Shown: piece after piece, positions 15,001 through 30,182 of the stretch
Layout: each line of letters opens with the position of its first letter
Position numbering within the stretch: position 1 is the stretch's first letter
Notes under the pieces: generated by a model
What the model saw: the letters and a program-made list of their open reading frames with translations, nothing else
Database searches by the model: none
Told to the model about the DNA's origin: nothing
Source of the DNA: Tipula vernalis
Lineage: Eukaryota > Arthropoda > Insecta > Diptera > Tipulidae
Assembly: GCA_958295665.1 (NCBI GenBank)
Contig: OY282560.1
Span: 149,746,109 to 149,810,108 of the forward strand
Direction: 5' to 3'
DNA length: 64,000 bases
Position numbers and translations under genes: made by a program

Positions 15001-18000
15001 TAGCCGCCCTAAAACTTGTGGGCTATAGCACAGTTGATTTTCAATAAAATTGAATTTTCTAAGAAATGTTTAGAAATAATCGAGTAATCAAAATGAAAAT
15101 TGTCACAGCAATTACAGGTCCCGAAACCTATTGATAGAGGTATCAACCATCGTAATCGGATCATTTTAGATTTTAGCCGCCCAAAAACTTGTGGGATATA
15201 GCACAGTTGATTTTCAATAAAATTGAATTTTCTAAGAAATGTTTAGAAATAATCGAGTAATCAAAATGAAAATTGTCACAGTAATTATAGGTCCCGAAAC
15301 CTATTGATAGCGGTATCAACCATCGTAATCGGATCATTTTAGATTTTAGCCGCCCAAAAACTTGTGGGCTATAGCACAGTTGATTTTCAATAAAATTGAA
15401 TTTTCTAAGAAATGTTTAGAAATAATCGAGCAATCAAAATGAAAATTGTCACAGTAATTACAGGTCCCGAAACCTATTGATAGAGGTATCAACCATCGTA
15501 ATCGGATCATTTTAGATTTTAGCCGCCCAAAAACTTGTGGGCTATAGCACAGTTGATTTTCAATAAAATTGAATTTTCTAAGAAATGTTTAGAAATAATC
15601 GAGTAATCAAAATGAAAATTGTCACAGCAATTACAGGTCCCGAAACCTATTGATAGAGGTATCAACCATCGTAATCGGATCATTTTAGATTTTAGCCGCC
15701 CAAAAACTTGTGGGCTATAGCACAGTTGATTTTCAATAAAATTGAATTTTCTAAGAAATGTTTAGAAATAATCGAGTAATCAAAATGAAAATTGTCACAG
15801 CAATTACAGGTCCCGAAACCTATTGATAGAGGTATCAACCATCGTAATCGGATCATTTTAGATTTTAGCCGCCCAAAAACTTGTGGGCTATAGCACAGTT
15901 GATTTTCAATAAAATTGAATTTTCTAAGAAATGTTTAGAAATAATCGAGTAATCAAAATGAAAATTGTCACAGCAATTACAGGTCCCGAAACCTATTGAT
16001 AGAGGTATCAACCATCGTAATCGGATCATTTTAGATTTTAGCCGCCCTAAAACTTGTGGGCTATAACACAGTTGATTTTCAATAAAATTGAATTTTCTAA
16101 GAAATGTTTAGAAATAATCGAGCAATCAAAATGAAAATTGTCACAGCAATTACAGGTCCCGAAATCTATTGATAGAGGTATCAACCATCGTAATCGGATC
16201 ATTTTAGATTTTAGCCGCCCTAAAACTTGTGGGCTATAGCACAGTTGATTTTCAATAAAATTGAATTTTCTAAGAAATGTTTAGAAATAATCGAGTAATC
16301 AAAATGAAAATTGTCACAGCAATTACAGGTCCCGAAACCTATTGATAGAGGTATCAACCATCGTAATCGGATCATTTTAGATTTTAGCCGCCCAAAAACT
16401 TGTGGGATATAGCACAGTTGATTTTCAATAAAATTGAATTTTCTAAGAAATGTTTAGAAATAATCGAGTAATCAAAATGAAAATTGTCACAGTAATTATA
16501 GGTCCCGAAACCTATTGATAGCGGTATCAACCATCGTAATCGGATCATTTTAGATTTTAGCCGCCCAAAAACTTGTGGGCTATAGCACAGTTGATTTTCA
16601 ATAAAATTGAATTTTCTAAGAAATGTTTAGAAATAATCGAGCAATCAAAATGAAAATTGTCACAGTAATTACAGGTCCCGAAACCTATTGATAGAGGTAT
16701 CAACCATCGTAATCGGATCATTTTAGATTTTAGCCGCCCAAAAACTTGTGGGCTATAGCACAGTTGATTTTCAATAAAATTGAATTTTCTAAGAAATGTT
16801 TAGAAATAATCGAGTAATCAAAATGAAAATTGTCACAGCAATTACAGGTCCCGAAACCTATTGATAGAGGTATCAACCATCGTAATCGGATCATTTTAGA
16901 TTTTAGCCGCCCAAAAACTTGTGGGCTATAGCACAGTTGATTTTCAATAAAATTGAATTTTCTAAGAAATGTTTAGAAATAATCGAGTAATCAAAATGAA
17001 AATTGTCACAGCAATTACAGGTCCCGAAACCTATTGATAGAGGTATCAACCATCGTAATCGGATCATTTTAGATTTTAGCCGCCCAAAAACTTGTGGGCT
17101 ATAGCACAGTTGATTTTCAATAAAATTGAATTTTCTAAGAAATGTTTAGAAATAATCGAGTAATCAAAATGAAAATTGTCACAGCAATTACAGGTCCCGA
17201 AACCTATTGATAGAGGTATCAACCATCGTAATCGGATCATTTTAGATTTTAGCCGCCCAAAAACTTGTGGGCTATAGCACAGTTGATTTTCAATAAAATT
17301 GAATTTTCTAAGAAATGTTTAGAAATAATCGAGTAATCAAAATGAAAATTGTCACAGCAATTACAGGTCCCGAAACCTATTGATAGAGGTATCAACCATC
17401 GTAATCGGATCATTTTAGATTTTAGCCGCCCAAAAACTTGTGGGCTATAGCACAGTTGATTTTCAATAAAATTGAATTTTCTAAGAAATGTTTAGAAATA
17501 ATCGAGTAATCAAAATGAAAATTGTCACAGCAATTACAGGTCCCGAAACCTATTGATAGAGGTATCAACCATCGTAATCGGATCATTTTAGATTTTAGCC
17601 GCCCAAAAACTTGTGGGCTATAGCACAGTTGATTTTCAATAAAATTGAATTTTCTAAGAAATGTTTAGAAATAATCGAGTAATCAAAATGAAAATTGTCA
17701 CAGCAATTACAGGTCCCGAAACCTATTGATAGAGGTATCAACCATCGTAATCGGATCATTTTAGATTTTAGCCGCCCAAAAACTTGTGGGCTATAGCACA
17801 GTTGATTTTCAATAAAATTGAATTTTCTAAGAAATGTTTAGAAATAATCGAGTAATCAAAATGAAAATTGTCACAGCAATTACAGGTCCCGAAACCTATT
17901 GATAGAGGTATCAACCATCGTAATCGGATCATTTTAGATTTTAGCCGCCCAAAAACTTGTGGGCTATAGCACAGTTGATTTTCAATAAAATTGAATTTTC

Positions 18001-21000
18001 TAAGAAATGTTTAGAAATACTCGAGTAATCAAAATGAAAATTGTCACAGCAATTACAGGTCCCGAAACCTATTGATAGAGGTATCAACCATCGTAATCGG
18101 ATCATTTTAGATTTTAGCCGCCCAAAAACTTGTGGGCTATAGCACAGTTGATTTTCAATAAAATTGAATTTTCTAAGAAATGTTTAGAAATACTCGAGTA
18201 ATCAAAATGAAAATTGTCACAGCAATTACAGGTCCCGAAACCTATTGATAGAGGTATCAACCATCGTAATCGGATCATTTTAGATTTTAGCCGCCCTAAA
18301 ACTTGTGGGCTATAGCACAGTTGATTTTCAATAAAATTGAATTTTCTAAGAAATGTTTAGAAATAATCGAGTAATCAAAATGAAAATTGTCACAGTAATT
18401 ACAGGTCCCGAAACCTATTGATAGAGGTATCAACCATCGTAATCGGATCATTTTAGATTTTAGCCGCCCAAAAACTTGTGGGCTATAGCACAGTTGATTT
18501 TCAATAAAATTGAATTTTCTAAGAAATGTTTAGAAATAATCGAGTAATCAAAATGAAAATTGTCACAGCAATTACAGGTCCCGAAACCTATTGATAGAGG
18601 TATCAACCATCGTAATCGGATCATTTTAGATTTTAGCCGCCCTAAAACTTGTGGGCTATAACACAGTTGATTTTCAATAAAATTGAATTTTCTAAGAAAT
18701 GTTTAGAAATAATCGAGCAATCAAAATGAAAATTGTCACAGCAATTACAGGTCCCGAAATCTATTGATAGAGGTATCAACCATCGTAATCGGATCATTTT
18801 AGATTTTAGCCGCCCAAAAACTTGTGGGCTATAGCACAGTTGATTTTCAATAAAATTGAATTTTCTAAGAAATGTTTAGAAATAATCGAGTAATCAAAAT
18901 GAAAATTGTCACAGCAATTACAGGTCCCGAAACCTATTGATAGAGGTATCAACCATCGTAATCGGATCATTTTAGATTTTAGCCGCCCAAAAACTTGTGG
19001 GCTATAGCACAGTTGATTTTCAATAAAATTGAATTTTCTAAGAAATGTTTAGAAATAATCGAGTAATCAAAATGAAAATTGTCACAGCAATTACAGGTCC
19101 CGAAACCTATTGATAGAGGTATCAACCATCGTAATCGGATCATTTTAGATTTTAGCCGCCCAAAAACTTGTGGGCTATAGCACAGTTGATTTTCAATAAA
19201 ATTGAATTTTCTAAGAAATGTTTAGAAATAATCGAGTAATCAAAATGAAAATTGTCACAGCAATTACAGGTCCCGAAACCTATTGATAGAGGTATCAACC
19301 ATCGTAATCGGATCATTTTAGATTTTAGCCGCCCAAAAACTTGTGGGCTATAGCACAGTTGATTTTCAATAAAATTGAATTTTCTAAGAAATGTTTAGAA
19401 ATAATCGAGTAATCAAAATGAAAATTGTCACAGCAATTACAGGTCCCGAAACCTATTGATAGAGGTATCAACCATCGTAATCGGATCATTTTAGATTTTA
19501 GCCGCCCTAAAACTTGTGGGCTATAGCACAGTTGATTTTCAATAAAATTGAATTTTCTAAGAAATGTTTAGAAATAATCGAGCAATCAAAATGAAAATTG
19601 TCACAGTAATTACAGGTCCCGAAACCTATTGATAGAGGTATCAACCATCGTAATCGGATCATTTTAGATTTTAGCCGCCCAAAAACTTGTGGGCTATAGC
19701 ACAGTTGATTTTCAATAAAATTGAATTTTCTAAGAAATGTTTAGAAATAATCGAGTAATCAAAATGAAAATTGTCACAGCAATTACAGGTCCCGAAACCT
19801 ATTGATAGAGGTATCAACCATCGTAATCGGATCATTTTAGATTTTAGCCGCCCAAAAACTTGTGGGCTATAGCACAGTTGATTTTCAATAAAATTGAATT
19901 TTCTAAGAAATGTTTAGAAATAATCGAGTAATCAAAATGAAAATTGTCACAGCAATTACAGGTCCCGAAACCTATTGATAGAGGTATCAACCATCGTAAT
20001 CGGATCATTTTAGATTTTAGCCGCCCAAAAACTTGTGGGCTATAGCACAGTTGATTTTCAATAAAATTGAATTTTCTAAGAAATGTTTAGAAATAATCGA
20101 GTAATCAAAATGAAAATTGTCACAGCAATTACAGGTCCCGAAACCTATTGATAGAGGTATCAACCATCGTAATCGGATCATTTTAGATTTTAGCCGCCCA
20201 AAAACTTGTGGGCTATAGCACAGTTGATTTTCAATAAAATTGAATTTTCTAAGAAATGTTTAGAAATAATCGAGTAATCAAAATGAAAATTGTCACAGCA
20301 ATTACAGGTCCCGAAACCTATTGATAGAGGTATCAACCATCGTAATCGGATCATTTTAGATTTTAGCCGCCCAAAAACTTGTGGGCTATAGCACAGTTGA
20401 TTTTCAATAAAATTGAATTTTCTAAGAAATGTTTAGAAATAATCGAGTAATCAAAATGAAAATTGTCACAGCAATTACAGGTCCCGAAACCTATTGATAG
20501 AGGTATCAACCATCGTAATCGGATCATTTTAGATTTTAGCCGCCCAAAAACTTGTGGGCTATAGCACAGTTGATTTTCAATAAAATTGAATTTTCTAAGA
20601 AATGTTTAGAAATAATCGAGTAATCAAAATGAAAATTGTCACAGCAATTACAGGTCCCGAAACCTATTGATAGAGGTATCAACCATCGTAATCGGATCAT
20701 TTTAGATTTTAGCCGCCCAAAAACTTGTGGGCTATAGCACAGTTGATTTTCAATAAAATTGAATTTTCTAAGAAATGTTTAGAAATAATCGAGTAATCAA
20801 AATGAAAATTGTCACAGCAATTACAGGTCCCGAAACCTATTGATAGAGGTATCAACCATCGTAATCGGATCATTTTAGATTTTAGCCGCCCTAAAACTTG
20901 TGGGCTATAACACAGTTGATTTTCAATAAAATTGAATTTTCTAAGAAATGTTTAGAAATAATCGAGCAATCAAAATGAAAATTGTCACAGCAATTACAGG

Positions 21001-24000
21001 TCCCGAAATCTATTGATAGAGGTATCAACCATCGTAATCGGATCATTTTAGATTTTAGCCGCCCTAAAACTTGTGGGCTATAGCACAGTTGATTTTCAAT
21101 AAAATTGAATTTTCTAAGAAATGTTTAGAAATAATCGAGTAATCAAAATGAAAATTGTCACAGCAATTACAGGTCCCGAAACCTATTGATAGAGGTATCA
21201 ACCATCGTAATCGGATCATTTTAGATTTTAGCCGCCCAAAAACTTGTGGGATATAGCACAGTTGATTTTCAATAAAATTGAATTTTCTAAGAAATGTTTA
21301 GAAATAATCGAGTAATCAAAATGAAAATTGTCACAGTAATTATAGGTCCCGAAACCTATTGATAGCGGTATCAACCATCGTAATCGGATCATTTTAGATT
21401 TTAGCCGCCCAAAAACTTGTGGGCTATAGCACAGTTGATTTTCAATAAAATTGAATTTTCTAAGAAATGTTTAGAAATAATCGAGCAATCAAAATGAAAA
21501 TTGTCACAGTAATTACAGGTCCCGAAACCTATTGATAGAGGTATCAACCATCGTAATCGGATCATTTTAGATTTTAGCCGCCCAAAAACTTGTGGGCTAT
21601 AGCACAGTTGATTTTCAATAAAATTGAATTTTCTAAGAAATGTTTAGAAATAATCGAGTAATCAAAATGAAAATTGTCACAGCAATTACAGGTCCCGAAA
21701 CCTATTGATAGAGGTATCAACCATCGTAATCGGATCATTTTAGATTTTAGCCGCCCAAAAACTTGTGGGCTATAGCACAGTTGATTTTCAATAAAATTGA
21801 ATTTTCTAAGAAATGTTTAGAAATAATCGAGTAATCAAAATGAAAATTGTCACAGCAATTACAGGTCCCGAAACCTATTGATAGAGGTATCAACCATCGT
21901 AATCGGATCATTTTAGATTTTAGCCGCCCAAAAACTTGTGGGCTATAGCACAGTTGATTTTCAATAAAATTGAATTTTCTAAGAAATGTTTAGAAATAAT
22001 CGAGTAATCAAAATGAAAATTGTCACAGCAATTACAGGTCCCGAAACCTATTGATAGAGGTATCAACCATCGTAATCGGATCATTTTAGATTTTAGCCGC
22101 CCAAAAACTTGTGGGCTATAGCACAGTTGATTTTCAATAAAATTGAATTTTCTAAGAAATGTTTAGAAATAATCGAGTAATCAAAATGAAAATTGTCACA
22201 GTAATTACAGGTCCCGAAACCTATTGATAGAGGTATCAACCATCGTAATCGGATCATTTTAGATTTTAGCCGCCCTAAAACTTGTGGGCTATAGCACAGT
22301 TGATTTTCAATAAAATTGAATTTTCTAAGAAATGTTTAGAAATAATCGAGTAATCAAAATGAAAATTGTCACAGTAATTACAGGTCCCGAAACCTATTGA
22401 TAGAGGTATCAACCATCGTAATCGGATCATTTTAGATTTTAGCCGCCCAAAAACTTGTGGGCTATAGCACAGTTGATTTTCAATAAAATTGAATTTTCTA
22501 AGAAATGTTTAGAAATACTCGAGTAATCAAAATGAAAATTGTCACAGCAATTACAGGTCCCGAAACCTATTGATAGAGGTATCAACCATCGTAATCGGAT
22601 CATTTTAGATTTTAGCCGCCCAAAAACTTGTGGGCTATAGCACAGTTGATTTTCAATAAAATTGAATTTTCTAAGAAATGTTTAGAAATAATCGAGTAAT
22701 CAAAATGAAAATTGTCACAGCAATTACAGGTCCCGAAACCTATTGATAGAGGTATCAACCATCGTAATCGGATCATTTTAGATTTTAGCCGCCCAAAAAC
22801 TTGTGGGCTATAGCACAGTTGATTTTCAATAAAATTGAATTTTCTAAGAAATGTTTAGAAATACTCGAGTAATCAAAATGAAAATTGTCACAGCAATTAC
22901 AGGTCCCGAAACCTATTGATAGAGGTATCAACCATCGTAATCGGATCATTTTAGATTTTAGCCGCCCAAAAACTTGTGGGCTATAACACAGTTGATTTTC
23001 AATAAAATTGAATTTTCTAAGAAATGTTTAGAAATACTCGAGTAATCAAAATGAAAATTGTCACAGCAATTACAGGTCCCGAAACCTATTGATAGAGGTA
23101 TCAACCATCGTAATCGGATCATTTTAGATTTTAGCCGCCCTAAAACTTGTGGGCTATAGCACAGTTGATTTTCAATAAAATTGAATTTTCTAAGAAATGT
23201 TTAGAAATAATCGAGTAATCAAAATGAAAATTGTCACAGTAATTACAGGTCCCGAAACCTATTGATAGAGGTATCAACCATCGTAATCGTATCATTTTAG
23301 ATTTTAGCCGCCCAAAAACTTGTGGGCTATAGCACAGTTGATTTTCAATAAAATTGAATTTTCTAAGAAATGTTTAGAAATAATCGAGTAATCAAAATGA
23401 AAATTGTCACAGCAATTACAGGTCCCGAAACCTATTGATAGAGGTATCAACCATCGTAATCGGATCATTTTAGATTTTAGCCGCCCTAAAACTTGTGGGC
23501 TATAACACAGTTGATTTTCAATAAAATTGAATTTTCTAAGAAATGTTTAGAAATAATCGAGCAATCAAAATGAAAATTGTCACAGCAATTACAGGTCCCG
23601 AAATCTATTGATAGAGGTATCAACCATCGTAATCGGATCATTTTAGATTTTAGCCGCCCTAAAACTTGTGGGCTATAGCACAGTTGATTTTCAATAAAAT
23701 TGAATTTTCTAAGAAATGTTTAGAAATAATCGAGTAATCAAAATGAAAATTGTCACAGCAATTACAGGTCCCGAAACCTATTGATAGAGGTATCAACCAT
23801 CGTAATCGGATCATTTTAGATTTTAGCCGCCCAAAAACTTGTGGGATATAGCACAGTTGATTTTCAATAAAATTGAATTTTCTAAGAAATGTTTAGAAAT
23901 AATCGAGTAATCAAAATGAAAATTGTCACAGTAATTATAGGTCCCGAAACCTATTGATAGCGGTATCAACCATCGTAATCGGATCATTTTAGATTTTAGC

Positions 24001-25859
24001 CGCCCAAAAACTTGTGGGCTATAGCACAGTTGATTTTCAATAAAATTGAATTTTCTAAGAAATGTTTAGAAATAATCGAGTAATCAAAATGAAAATTGTC
24101 ACAGTAATTACAGGTCCCGAAACCTATTGATAGAGGTATCAACCATCGTAATCGGATCATTTTAGATTTTAGCCGCCCAAAAACTTGTGGGCTATAGCAC
24201 AGTTGATTTTCAATAAAATTGAATTTTCTAAGAAATGTTTAGAAATAATCGAGTAATCAAAATGAAAATTGTCACAGCAATTACAGGTCCCGAAACCTAT
24301 TGATAGAGGTATCAACCATCGTAATCGGATCATTTTAGATTTTAGCCGCCCTAAAACTTGTGGGCTATAACACAGTTGATTTTCAATAAAATTGAATTTT
24401 CTAAGAAATGTTTAGAAATAATCGAGCAATCAAAATGAAAATTGTCACAGCAATTACAGGTCCCGAAATCTATTGATAGAGGTATCAACCATCGTAATTG
24501 GATCATTTTAGATTTTAGCCGCCCTAAAACTTGTGGGCTATAGCACAGTTGATTTTCAATAAAATTGAATTTTCTAAGAAATGTTTAGAAATAATCGAGT
24601 AATCAAAATGAAAATTGTCACAGCAATTACAGGTCCCGAAACCTATTGATAGAGGTATCAACCATCGTAATCGGATCATTTTAGATTTTAGCCGCCCAAA
24701 AACTTGTGGGATATAGCACAGTTGATTTTCAATAAAATTGAATTTTCTAAGAAATGTTTAGAAATAATCGAGTAATCAAAATGAAAATTGTCACAGTAAT
24801 TATAGGTCCCGAAACCTATTGATAGCGGTATCAACCATCGTAATCGGATCATTTTAGATTTTAGCCGCCCAAAAACTTGTGGGCTATAGCACAGTTGATT
24901 TTCAATAAAATTGAATTTTCTAAGAAATGTTTAGAAATAATCGAGCAATCAAAATGAAAATTGTCACAGTAATTACAGGTCCCGAAACCTATTGATAGAG
25001 GTATCAACCATCGTAATCGGATCATTTTAGATTTTAGCCGCCCAAAAACTTGTGGGCTATAGCACAGTTGATTTTCAATAAAATTGAATTTTCTAAGAAA
25101 TGTTTAGAAATAATCGAGTAATCAAAATGAAAATTGTCACAGCAATTACAGGTCCCGAAACCTATTGATAGAGGTATCAACCATCGTAATCGGATCATTT
25201 TAGATTTTAGCCGCCCAAAAACTTGTGGGCTATAGCACAGTTGATTTTCAATAAAATTGAATTTTCTAAGAAATGTTTAGAAATAATCGAGTAATCAAAA
25301 TGAAAATTGTCACAGCAATTACAGGTCCCGAAACCTATTGATAGAGGTATCAACCATCGTAATCGGATCATTTTAGATTTTAGCCGCCCTAAAACTTGTG
25401 GGCTATAGCACAGTTGATTTTCAATAAAATTGAATTTTCTAAGAAATGTTTAGAAATAATCGAGTAATCAAAATGAAAATTGTCACAGTAATTACAGGTC
25501 CCGAAACCTATTGATAGAGGTATCAACCATCGTAATCGGATCATTTTAGATTTTAGCCGCCCAAAAACTTGTGGGCTATAGCACAGTTGATTTTCAATAA
25601 AATTGAATTTTCTAAGAAATGTTTAGAAATAATCGAGTAATCAAAATGAAAATTGTCACAGCAATTACAGGTCCCGAAACCTATTGATAGAGGTATCAAC
25701 CATCGTAATCGGATCATTTTAGATTTTAGCCGCCCAAAAACTTGTGGGCTATAGCACAGTTGATTTTCAATAAAATTGAATTTTCTAAGAAATGTTTAGA
25801 AATAATCGAGTAATCAAAATGAAAATTGTCACAGCAATTACAGGTCCCGAAACCTATTG

Positions 25860-28560
25860 ATAGAGGTATCAACCATCGTAATCGGATCATTTTAGATTTT
25901 AGCCGCCCTAAAACTTGTGGGCTATAGCACAGTTGATTTTCAATAAAATTGAATTTTCTAAGAAATGTTTAGAAATAATCGAGTAATCAAAATGAAAATT
26001 GTCACAGCAATTACAGGTCCCGAAATCTATTGATAGAGGTATCAACCATCGTAATCGGATCATTTTAGATTTTAGCCGCCCTAAAACTTGTGGGCTATAG
26101 CACAGTTGATTTTCAATAAAATTGAATTTTCTAAGAAATGTTTAGAAATAATCGAGTAATCAAAATGAAAATTGTCACATCAATTACAGGTCCCGAAACC
26201 TATTGATAGAGGTATCAACCATCGTAATCGGATCATTTTAGATTTTAGCCGCCCTAAAACTTGTGGGCTATAGCACAGTTGATTTTCAATAAAATTCAAT
26301 TTTCTAAGAAATGTTTAGAAATAATCGAGTAATCAAAATGAAAATTGTCACAGCAATTACAGGTCCCGAAACCTATTGATAGAGGTATCAACCATCGTAA
26401 TCGGATCATTTTAGATTTTAGCCGCCCTAAAACTTGTGGGCTAGCACAGTTGATTTTCAATAAAATTGAATTTTCTAAGAAATGTTTAGAAATAATCGAG
26501 TAATCAAAATGAAAATTGTCACAGCAATTACAGGTCCCGAAATCTATTGATAGAGGTATCAACCATCGTAATCGGATCATTTTAGATTTTAGCCGCCCTA
26601 AAACTTGTGGGCTATAGCACAGTTGATTTTCAATAAAATTGAATTTTCTAAGAAATGTTTAGAAATAATCGAGTAATCAAAATGAAAATTGTCACAGCAA
26701 TTACAGGTCCCGAAACCTATTGATAGAGGTATCAACCATCGTAATCGGATCATTTTAGATTTTAGCCGCCCTAAAACTTGTGGGCTATAGCACAGTTGAT
26801 TTTCAATAAAATTGAATTTTCTAAGAAATGTTTAGAAATAATCGAGCAATCAAAATGAAAATTGTCACAGCAATTACAGGTCCCGAAATCTATTGATAGA
26901 GGTATCAACCATCGTAATCGGATCATTTTAGATTTTAGCCGCCCTAAAACTTGTGGGCTATAGCACAGTTGATTTTCAATAAAATTGAATTTTCTAAGAA
27001 ATGTTTAGAAATAATCGAGTAATCAAAATGAAAATTGTCACAGCAATTACAGGTCCCGAAACCTATTGATAGAGGTATCAACCATCGTAATCGGATCATT
27101 TTAGATTTTAGCCGCCCTAAAACTTGTGGGCTATAACACAGTTGATTTTCAATAAAATTGAATTTTCTAAGAAATGTTTAGAAATAATCGAGCAATCAAA
27201 ATGAAAATTGTCACAGCAATTACAGGTCCCGAAATCTATTGATAGAGGTATCAACCATCGTAATCGGATCATTTTAGATTTTAGCCGCCCTAAAACTTGT
27301 GGGCTATAGCACAGTTGATTTTCAATAAAATTGAATTTTCTAAGAAATGTTTAGAAATAATCGAGTAATCAAAATGAAAATTGTCACAGCAATTACAGGT
27401 CCCGAAACCTATTGATAGAGGTATCAACCATCGTAATCGGATCATTTTAGATTTTAGCCGCCCTAAAACTTGTGGGCTATAGCACAGTTGATTTTCAATA
27501 AAATTGAATTTTCTAAGAAATGTTTAGAAATAATCGAGTAATCAAAATGAAAATTGTCACAGCAATTACAGGTCCCGAAATCTATTGATAGAGGTATCAA
27601 CCATCGTAATCGGATCATTTTAGATTTTAGCCGCCCTAAAACTTGTGGGCTATAGCACAGTTGATTTTCAATAAAATTGAATTTTCTAAGAAATGTTTAG
27701 AAATAATCGAGTAATCAAAATGAAAATTGTCACAGCAATTACAGGTCCCGAAACCTATTGATAGAGGTATCAACCATCGTAATCGGATCATTTTAGATTT
27801 TAGCCGCCCTAAAACTTGTGGGCTATAGCACAGTTGATTTTCAATAAAATTGAATTTTCTAAGAAATGTTTAGAAATAATCGAGCAATCAAAATGAAAAT
27901 TGTCACAGCAATTACAGGTCCCGAAATCTATTGATAGAGGTATCAACCATCGTAATCGGATCATTTTAGATTTTAGCCGCCCTAAAACTTGTGGGCTATA
28001 GCACAGTTGATTTTCAATAAAATTGAATTTTCTAAGAAATATTTAGAAATAATCGAGTAATCAAAATGAAAATTGTCACAGTAATTACAGGTCCCGAAAC
28101 CTATTGATAGAGGTATCAACCATCGTAATCGGATCATTTTAGATTTTAGCCGCCCTAAAACTTGTGGGCTATAGCACAGTTGATTTTCAATAAAATTGAA
28201 TTTTCTAAGAAATGTTTAGAAATAATCGAGTAATCAAAATGAAAATTGTCACAATAATTACAGGTCCCGAAACCTATTGATAGCGGTATCAACCATCGTA
28301 ATCGGATCATTTTAGATTTTAGCCGCCCTAAAACTTGTGGGCTATAACACAGTTGATTTTCAATAAAATTGAATTTTCTAAGAAATGTTTAGAAATAATC
28401 GAGCAATCAAAATGAAAATTGTCACAGCAATTACAGGTCCCGAAATCTATTGATAGAGGTATCAACCATCGTAATCGGATCATTTTAGATTTTAGCCGCC
28501 CTAAAACTTGTGGGCTATAGCACAGTTGATTTTCAATAAAATTGAATTTTCTAAGAAATG
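25860..28560. repeat. 2.7-kb higher-order block, copy 1
   Basis: This run of about 15.6 monomers recurs at 30183-32883 with a constant offset of 4323 bp (25 monomers minus the 2-bp deletion inside it). Shared rare markers are CACATCAATT (26176/30499), the GGGCTAGCAC deletion (26441/30764), AAATATTTAG (28041/32364) and ACAATAATT (28251/32574). The only differences I saw are single bases near 26296 and 31191, and one at the far end near 32880. Confidence 0.85.
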
Positions 28561-30182
28561 TTTAGAAATAATCGAGTAATCAAAATGAAAATTGTCACAG
28601 CAATTACAGGTCCCGAAACCTATTGATAGAGGTATCAACCATCGTAATCGGATCATTTTAGATTTTAGCCGCCCAAAAACTTGTGGGATATAGCACAGTT
28701 GATTTTCAATAAAATTGAATTTTCTAAGAAATGTTTAGAAATAATCGAGTAATCAAAATGAAAATTGTCACAGTAATTATAGGTCCCGAAACCTATTGAT
28801 AGCGGTATCAACCATCGTAATCGGATCATTTTAGATTTTAGCCGCCCAAAAACTTGTGGGCTATAGCACAGTTGATTTTCAATAAAATTGAATTTTCTAA
28901 GAAATGTTTAGAAATAATCGAGTAATCAAAATGAAAATTGTCACAGTAATTACAGGTCCCGAAACCTATTGATAGAGGTATCAACCATCGTAATCGGATC
29001 ATTTTAGATTTTAGCCGCCCAAAAACTTGTGGGCTATAGCACAGTTGATTTTCAATAAAATTGAATTTTCTAAGAAATGTTTAGAAATAATCGAGTAATC
29101 AAAATGAAAATTGTCACAGCAATTACAGGTCCCGAAACCTATTGATAGAGGTATCAACCATCGTAATCGGATCATTTTAGATTTTAGCCGCCCAAAAACT
29201 TGTGGGCTATAGCACAGTTGATTTTCAATAAAATTGAATTTTCTAAGAAATGTTTAGAAATAATCGAGTAATCAAAATGAAAATTGTCACAGCAATTACA
29301 GGTCCCGAAACCTATTGATAGAGGTATCAACCATCGTAATCGGATCATTTTAGATTTTAGCCGCCCTAAAACTTGTGGGCTATAGCACAGTTGATTTTCA
29401 ATAAAATTGAATTTTCTAAGAAATGTTTAGAAATAATCGAGTAATCAAAATGAAAATTGTCACAGTAATTACAGGTCCCGAAACCTATTGATAGAGGTAT
29501 CAACCATCGTAATCGGATCATTTTAGATTTTAGCCGCCCAAAAACTTGTGGGCTATAGCACAGTTGATTTTCAATAAAATTGAATTTTCTAAGAAATGTT
29601 TAGAAATAATCGAGTAATCAAAATGAAAATTGTCACAGCAATTACAGGTCCCGAAACCTATTGATAGAGGTATCAACCATCGTAATCGGATCATTTTAGA
29701 TTTTAGCCGCCCAAAAACTTGTGGGCTATAGCACAGTTGATTTTCAATAAAATTGAATTTTCTAAGAAATGTTTAGAAATAATCGAGTAATCAAAATGAA
29801 AATTGTCACAGCAATTACAGGTCCCGAAACCTATTGATAGAGGTATCAACCATCGTAATCGGATCATTTTAGATTTTAGCCGCCCTAAAACTTGTGGGCT
29901 ATAGCACAGTTGATTTTCAATAAAATTGAATTTTCTAAGAAATGTTTAGAAATAATCGAGCAATCAAAATGAAAATTGTCACAGCAATTACAGGTCCCGA
30001 AATCTATTGATAGAGGTATCAACCATCGTAATCGGATCATTTTAGATTTTAGCCGCCCTAAAACTTGTGGGCTATAGCACAGTTGATTTTCAATAAAATT
30101 GAATTTTCTAAGAAATGTTTAGAAATAATCGAGCAATCAAAATGAAAATTGTCACAGCAATTACAGGTCCCGAAATCTATTG

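Noticed and set aside
26296..26580. Open reading frame of about 94 codons on the minus strand of the satellite (also 3238-3489, 30577-30903, 39621-39902, 46146-46478)
   Set aside because: These are satellite translations. A 173-bp unit shifts frame each repeat, so frames normally close. Most of the long ones coincide with a -2 or +4 indel that makes one monomer 171 or 177 bp, divisible by three. No start context, domain or codon signal.
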